Below, one piece after another: positions 5,436-8,362 of a stretch of 8,362 nucleotides of DNA (the stretch's first letter is position 1; each line of letters begins with the position of its first letter). Source of the stretch: Gammaproteobacteria bacterium (GTDB lineage Bacteria > Pseudomonadota > Gammaproteobacteria > SZUA-152); contig JAUWLO010000089.1 of assembly GCA_030613605.1 (NCBI GenBank), forward strand, positions 1 through 8,362. Direction: 5' to 3'. Made by a program: the position numbers and the translations under genes. The notes below the pieces were generated by a model. It saw only the letters and a program-made list of their open reading frames with translations, was not told where the DNA came from and made no database searches.

Positions 5436-6004
5436 CCTTTCTTATTGCGGGAAGTTTTTACAGTGGGGGTTTTTGAGGAAGCTTTCCTGGACACCTTTGC
5501 GGAAACTTTGGTGGTTACTTTAGTAGAAACTTTAGCGGAAACTTTTTTTGACGTTTTAGTCGACGTTTTGGAACGGGAAGCCGCTGCCTTTATTTCGACA
5601 GCCCGCAGCTTACGGGCGACACCATCCAGAATACCATTAACAAACTTATGACCATCTTCAGCACCGAAAGTTTTGGCCAATTCAACACCTTCATTAATGA
5701 TCACCCTGTAGGGAACGTCCAGACGGAAGGCCATCTCATAAGTACCCAAACGCAATATTGCGCGCTCAATAGGGTCTACTTTTTCTAAATCACGATCCAG
5801 CAAGGGGATAATATGTTCATCCAGCTCTTGAATGTTGGCAGGAATTTTGTGTAGCAACTCATCGAAATATTCCTGATCCACTTTGGACATATCATGATCG
5901 AGCCTGATCTGTTCATCGAGGTCGACCAAATCCTGGCCGCTCATTTGCCAGGCGTACAATGCTTGAGTTGCCAAACGTCTGGCTTTATGGCGGGCTTTAC
6001 TCAT
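5420..6004 (-). CDS. nusB: transcription antitermination factor NusB with repetitive basic C-terminal tail
   Basis: NusB, with NusE (S10), binds boxA RNA in antitermination complexes on rRNA operons. Residues 1-134 are a complete NusB domain: KARHKARRLATQALYAWQM (3-21) with the Arg-rich first helix that contacts RNA, DPIERAILRLGTYEM (77-91), PYRVIINEGVELAKTFG (98-114) and HKFVNGILDGVARKLR (119-134). E. coli NusB has about 139 residues; this one has 194. Residues 135-194 form a Lys/Ser/Thr/Val tail in which 146-181 read as nine tetrapeptides K-x-(S/T/P)-x. The tail is likely disordered and strongly basic, and might add RNA or DNA affinity. The start ATG 6004 lies 11 nt after the ribH stop with no clear Shine-Dalgarno, suggesting coupled translation. 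Confidence 0.95.
   Translation of the reverse strand: MSKARHKARRLATQALYAWQMSGQDLVDLDEQIRLDHDMSKVDQEYFDELLHKIPANIQELDEHIIPLLDRDLEKVDPIERAILRLGTYEMAFRLDVPYRVIINEGVELAKTFGAEDGHKFVNGILDGVARKLRAVEIKAAASRSKTSTKTSKKVSAKVSTKVTTKVSAKVSRKASSKTPTVKTSRNKKGASGK
5462..5569 (-). repeat. 12-nt coding repeat array encoding nine K-x-(S/T/P)-x units in NusB
   Basis: Codons 146-181 of nusB form nine in-frame 12-nt units (KTST, KTSK, KVSA, KVST, KVTT, KVSA, KVSR, KASS, KTPT). Lys is fixed at the first position and Ser, Thr or Pro always fills the third. DNA copies have diverged at third codon positions while the protein pattern is kept, which suggests expansion by slippage followed by selection for the pattern. 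Confidence 0.85.
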
Positions 6005-6015
6005 TGCTATCTGAC

Positions 6016-6489
6016 TTAATCAAGGTTTTGTAACAGGTTAACCATCTCAATCGCAGACATGGCTGCTTCCACACCCTTGTTACCTGCTTTGGTACCAGCT
6101 CGCTCAATCGCCTGTTCAATGCTATCCACTGTTAGCACACCAAAGGCCACCGGAATATCGTGTTGTGCGGACACGGTTGCCAGGCCCTTGGTACATTCCC
6201 CGGCGACATATTCAAAATGCGGTGTGCCACCACGAATGACCGCTCCTAATGCGATGATGGCATCGTATTCTTTTTTCGCCGCCATGCGCGCAGCAACCAG
6301 TGGCATTTCGAAAGCACCAGGCACTTTAACCAACTGAATGTTGCCTTCTTCCGCACCATGTCTTTTGAGAGCATCAATGGCACCATCGACAAGGCTATCC
6401 ACAATAAAGCTGTTAAACCGCGCAGCAATAATGCCGAAACGTGCGCCACGGACAGTTAAACCGCCTTCGATAGTTTTAATCGTGCTCAT
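6016..6489 (-). CDS. ribH: 6,7-dimethyl-8-ribityllumazine synthase
   Basis: RibH condenses 3,4-dihydroxy-2-butanone 4-phosphate with 5-amino-6-ribitylaminouracil to make lumazine, the substrate of riboflavin synthase. Numbering from ATG 6489 (157 residues, same length as E. coli): ARFNSFIVDSLVDGAIDAL (23-41) with F26-N27 at the substrate pocket, VPGAFEMPL (56-64), GAVIRGGTPHFEYVA (82-96) containing the catalytic His91, and AFGVLTVDSIEQAIERAGTK (115-134) then AGNKG for phosphate contact. All active-site blocks are intact. The frame extends to a TTG at 6525, but ATG 6489 has AGGAA (6500-6496) 6 nt upstream and matches family N-termini. It follows the ribBA-type gene by 72 nt and precedes nusB by 11 nt. 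Confidence 0.96.
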   Translation of the reverse strand: MSTIKTIEGGLTVRGARFGIIAARFNSFIVDSLVDGAIDALKRHGAEEGNIQLVKVPGAFEMPLVAARMAAKKEYDAIIALGAVIRGGTPHFEYVAGECTKGLATVSAQHDIPVAFGVLTVDSIEQAIERAGTKAGNKGVEAAMSAIEMVNLLQNLD

Positions 6490-6495
6490 AATTAG

Positions 6496-6516
6496 TTCCT
6501 GTTTAAATATTCCTGT
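6496..6516 (-). repeat. duplicated ACAGGAA upstream of ribH, one copy serving as Shine-Dalgarno
   Basis: ACAGGAA occurs on the minus strand at 6516-6510 and again at 6502-6496, 14 nt apart. The nearer copy sits 6 nt from ATG 6489 and decides the ribH start; the farther copy could act as a ribosome standby site or be chance. Confidence 0.45.
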
Positions 6517-6534
6517 CTTTAGCAATAATCAAAG

Positions 6535-6558
6535 TACAAATACTTACCTTACAAATAC
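6535..6558. repeat. 9-bp direct repeat TACAAATAC between the ribBA-type gene and ribH
   Basis: Perfect copies at 6535-6543 and 6550-6558, 15 bp apart, directly after the upstream gene's stop codon. No dyad symmetry and no U-run, so neither terminator nor clear operator. Significance unknown. Confidence 0.4.
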
Positions 6559-6561
6559 CAG

Positions 6562-7674
6562 TTAATCGTGCTCAACATACTCAACCACTTCCAGTCCAAA
6601 TCCGGATAAACTATGAAGGCGTATTGGAGAACTCAGTACGCGCATCTTGCGCACATCCAGATCCAGAAGAATCTGTGCACCGATGCCATAGGTTCTCAAA
6701 TCAGGGCTGGATTCTCGTTCTACTTTTGCCTCACCCTCATCCTCTTCATGATACTGCGTGACGTGCTGCAAAAGCTCATCTTTACCTTCCACCTGACCCA
6801 ATAAGACAATAACGCCTTCGCCTTTTTCCTGAATATATTTCATTGCACTTTCTAATGGCCAGCCCGAATCTCCCCGCTGCATACCCAAAACATCAGAAAG
6901 ATAATGCGGCATATGCACACGCACCAACGTGGCCTGATCGCGCTTGATCTGCCCTTTTACCAACGCGAAATGAACACCATCATCATGGCGGTCTCGATAT
7001 GTCACCAAACGAAAATCGCCAAAGCTATTTTTTAATTCGCACTCGGCAACCCGCTCAACACTACGCTCATTTTCAAGACGATAGCGAATTAAATCTGCAA
7101 TTGTGCCAATTTTTAAATCAAACTGTTTGGCGAATTTTTCCAGATCAGGTCGGCGCGCCATGGAACCATCTTCGTTAAGTATTTCTACTATAACCGCAGC
7201 GGCTTCTAAACCTGCAAGCCGCGCAAGATCGCAACCCGCTTCTGTATGGCCGGCACGTGTCAACACACCGCCAGGTTGCGCCATAATAGGAAATATATGC
7301 CCAGGCTGTACAAGATGTTCTGGCCTGGCATCTGCCGCGACAACTGCCTGAATTGTAACTGCTCGATCTGCCGCTGAAATGCCTGTCGTCACACCTTCGG
7401 CCGCTTCAACGGATACCGTAAAATTAGTGGAATACGCTGCATTATTGTCGCTCACCATTAATGGCAGACGCAGCAGCTCGCAACGCTTCTGGTTTAGCGT
7501 CAGGCAAATCAAACCACGACCATGACGCGCCATGAAATTAACGTCCTCGGCACGCACATGACTAGCCGCCATAATGAGGTCACCCTCGTTTTCACGATCC
7601 TCATCGTCCATGAGGATAACCATCTTACCCTCACAAATATCATTAATAATATCTTCGATTTTATGCAGTGTCAT
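6562..7674 (-). CDS. ribBA: RibBA-type protein: intact DHBP synthase, degenerate GTP cyclohydrolase II domain (RibBX-like)
   Basis: Residues 1-200 are a complete 3,4-dihydroxy-2-butanone-4-phosphate synthase, which makes the four-carbon precursor from ribulose 5-phosphate: DDEDRENEGDLIMAA (23-37), TGISAADRA (97-105), PGHIFPI (124-130) and RAGHTEAGCDLARLAGL (140-156). Residues 210-370 align with GTP cyclohydrolase II only in outline. LVRVHMPHYLSDVLG (250-264) and RGDSG (267-271) stand where the zinc-binding motif with three Cys should be; these positions are H257, G268 and S270, and no Cys occurs after C212. The usual EGRGIGL motif reads VEGKDEL (295-301), while YGIGAQIL (329-336) is kept. The second half is therefore probably inactive, as in the RibBX variant known from Shewanella and other proteobacteria; a separate ribA would be needed. 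ATG 7674 has no real Shine-Dalgarno but an A-rich leader. Confidence 0.93.
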   Translation of the reverse strand: MTLHKIEDIINDICEGKMVILMDDEDRENEGDLIMAASHVRAEDVNFMARHGRGLICLTLNQKRCELLRLPLMVSDNNAAYSTNFTVSVEAAEGVTTGISAADRAVTIQAVVAADARPEHLVQPGHIFPIMAQPGGVLTRAGHTEAGCDLARLAGLEAAAVIVEILNEDGSMARRPDLEKFAKQFDLKIGTIADLIRYRLENERSVERVAECELKNSFGDFRLVTYRDRHDDGVHFALVKGQIKRDQATLVRVHMPHYLSDVLGMQRGDSGWPLESAMKYIQEKGEGVIVLLGQVEGKDELLQHVTQYHEEDEGEAKVERESSPDLRTYGIGAQILLDLDVRKMRVLSSPIRLHSLSGFGLEVVEYVEHD

Positions 7675-7717
7675 TTTCTTTTTTTTACATCCAGGTCAAG
7701 CTTTTAACTTCAGCTTC

Positions 7718-8362
7718 TCATTTCAAGAAGCCATTCTCTGCTAACAGAGACATCGTAACCCCATCTGGAGTTTCTGCCGCTTTCTCGCCCAACAGGAGTC
7801 TTTCAAGGTAGCGTGCGATTATATCAACTTCCAGATTCACGTGCTGACCCACCTTAAATTCACCCATTGTGGTTGCATCCAGCGTATGGGGAACGATATT
7901 CAATTCAAACTCACAACCCGCGACACCATTGACTGTTAGACTAATGCCATCCACGCAAATCGAACCTTTTTCGGCAATATATTTTGCCAGATTACCTGGC
8001 GCCCTGATAACAAAACGCTCCGAGCGAGCATCATCCCAACGTCGCTTAATTTCACCGACCCCATCCACATGGCCACTAACCAGATGCCCGCCCAAATGGG
8101 TTATTGGTGTCACCGCCATCTCCAGATTCACTTTTGAAGCCGTTTTCAATTCACCTAACGTAGTGCGTGATAGAGACTCACTGGAAACATCAGCAGAAAA
8201 ACTGTTCACAGAATATTCAACAGCCGTTAAACACACGCCGTTCACAGCGATACTATCGCCCAATGACACACTGGCCATATCCAGCGACCCGGTATTGATT
8301 GTCAAATACGCATCGCCGCCACGCATTTCACGTGACTGAATATTTCCCACAGCCTGTATTAT
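7718..8362 (-). CDS. ribC: riboflavin synthase alpha chain, first codons beyond window edge
   Basis: The enzyme dismutates two 6,7-dimethyl-8-ribityllumazine molecules into riboflavin and a pyrimidine that RibH reuses. The frame is open to the right edge with 214 visible residues starting IIQAVGNIQS; family members begin M-F-T-G-I-I, so about four codons lie outside. A GTG in this frame at 8350 is internal, not the start. Two similar beta-barrels are evident: GDSIAVNGVCLTAV (36-49) in the first and KGSICVDGISLTVNGV (132-147) in the second, with GGHLVSGHVDGVGEI (91-105) at the junction and a C-terminal trimerisation helix (about 181-196). Length matches the family (E. coli 213). The same gene is called ribE in some schemes. 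It heads the visible operon, 43 nt before the ribBA-type gene; promoter and any FMN riboswitch would be to the right. Confidence 0.96.
   Translation of the reverse strand: MIQAVGNIQSREMRGGDAYLTINTGSLDMASVSLGDSIAVNGVCLTAVEYSVNSFSADVSSESLSRTTLGELKTASKVNLEMAVTPITHLGGHLVSGHVDGVGEIKRRWDDARSERFVIRAPGNLAKYIAEKGSICVDGISLTVNGVAGCEFELNIVPHTLDATTMGEFKVGQHVNLEVDIIARYLERLLLGEKAAETPDGVTMSLLAENGFLK

Noticed and set aside
5400..5651. Plus-strand open frame rich in Val, Glu, Leu and Thr
   Set aside because: It is the antisense of the NusB repeat tail; its regular look comes from the 12-nt repeat, and there is no ribosome site or family resemblance.
6490..6525. Upstream TTG start for ribH
   Set aside because: ATG 6489 has a good Shine-Dalgarno and gives the normal family N-terminus.
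7675..7717. FMN riboswitch or terminator between ribC and the ribBA-type gene
   Set aside because: The gap has 43 bp, far too short for the conserved RFN element, and the only pairing is a 5-bp AAGCT/AGCTT stem without GC strength.
7869..8339. 156-codon plus-strand open frame
   Set aside because: Lies wholly antisense to riboflavin synthase, whose motifs are unmistakable; composition is that of a shadow frame.
1..8362. Mobile element, defence system, CRISPR array or RNA gene
   Set aside because: No transposase, integrase, terminal inverted repeats, spaced identical repeats, or tRNA/rRNA sequence was seen; the content is housekeeping plus a few uncharacterised genes.

Overview
The window reads as chromosomal DNA from a gammaproteobacterium. 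RsmJ, which is largely confined to that class, is present, and so is the run riboflavin synthase - RibBA-type protein - RibH - NusB - ThiL - PgpA, a common gammaproteobacterial order. Base composition is moderate, and no insertion sequence, phage gene, tRNA, rRNA or CRISPR array is visible. The genus cannot be fixed by eye.

Left part (1-2633): a secreted PQQ-type sugar dehydrogenase (3' end cut by the window edge) reads leftward. It is separated by a 108-bp divergent promoter region from a rightward pair: an uncharacterised protein resembling a SAM-dependent methyltransferase (918-1784), then rsmJ, the 16S rRNA m2G1516 methyltransferase (1806-2633). rsmJ converges on, and overlaps by 13 bp, a leftward gene for a small regulator joining an excisionase/MerR-like helix-turn-helix to a degenerate receiver domain (2621-3223).

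Right part (3405-8362): a leftward, tightly spaced operon enters from the right edge. In transcription order it is ribC (5' end cut by about four codons), a ribBA-type gene with a dead-looking GTP cyclohydrolase II half, ribH, nusB with an unusual Lys/Ser/Thr/Val repeat tail, thiL and pgpA. A small exported His-rich protein of unknown function follows and then, after a 181-bp gap, the regulator. The rib genes supply the four-carbon unit (RibB half), condense it into lumazine (RibH) and dismutate lumazine to riboflavin (RibC). NusB serves antitermination and rRNA transcription, ThiL makes thiamine diphosphate, and PgpA makes phosphatidylglycerol.

Most of the window is housekeeping. What deserves a second look is the modified or uncharacterised proteins: the NusB tetrapeptide tail, the degenerate RibA half, the receiver lacking most phosphorylation residues, the WPP methyltransferase-like protein beside rsmJ, and the small His-rich exported protein. 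I did not find a clearly new multi-gene system.
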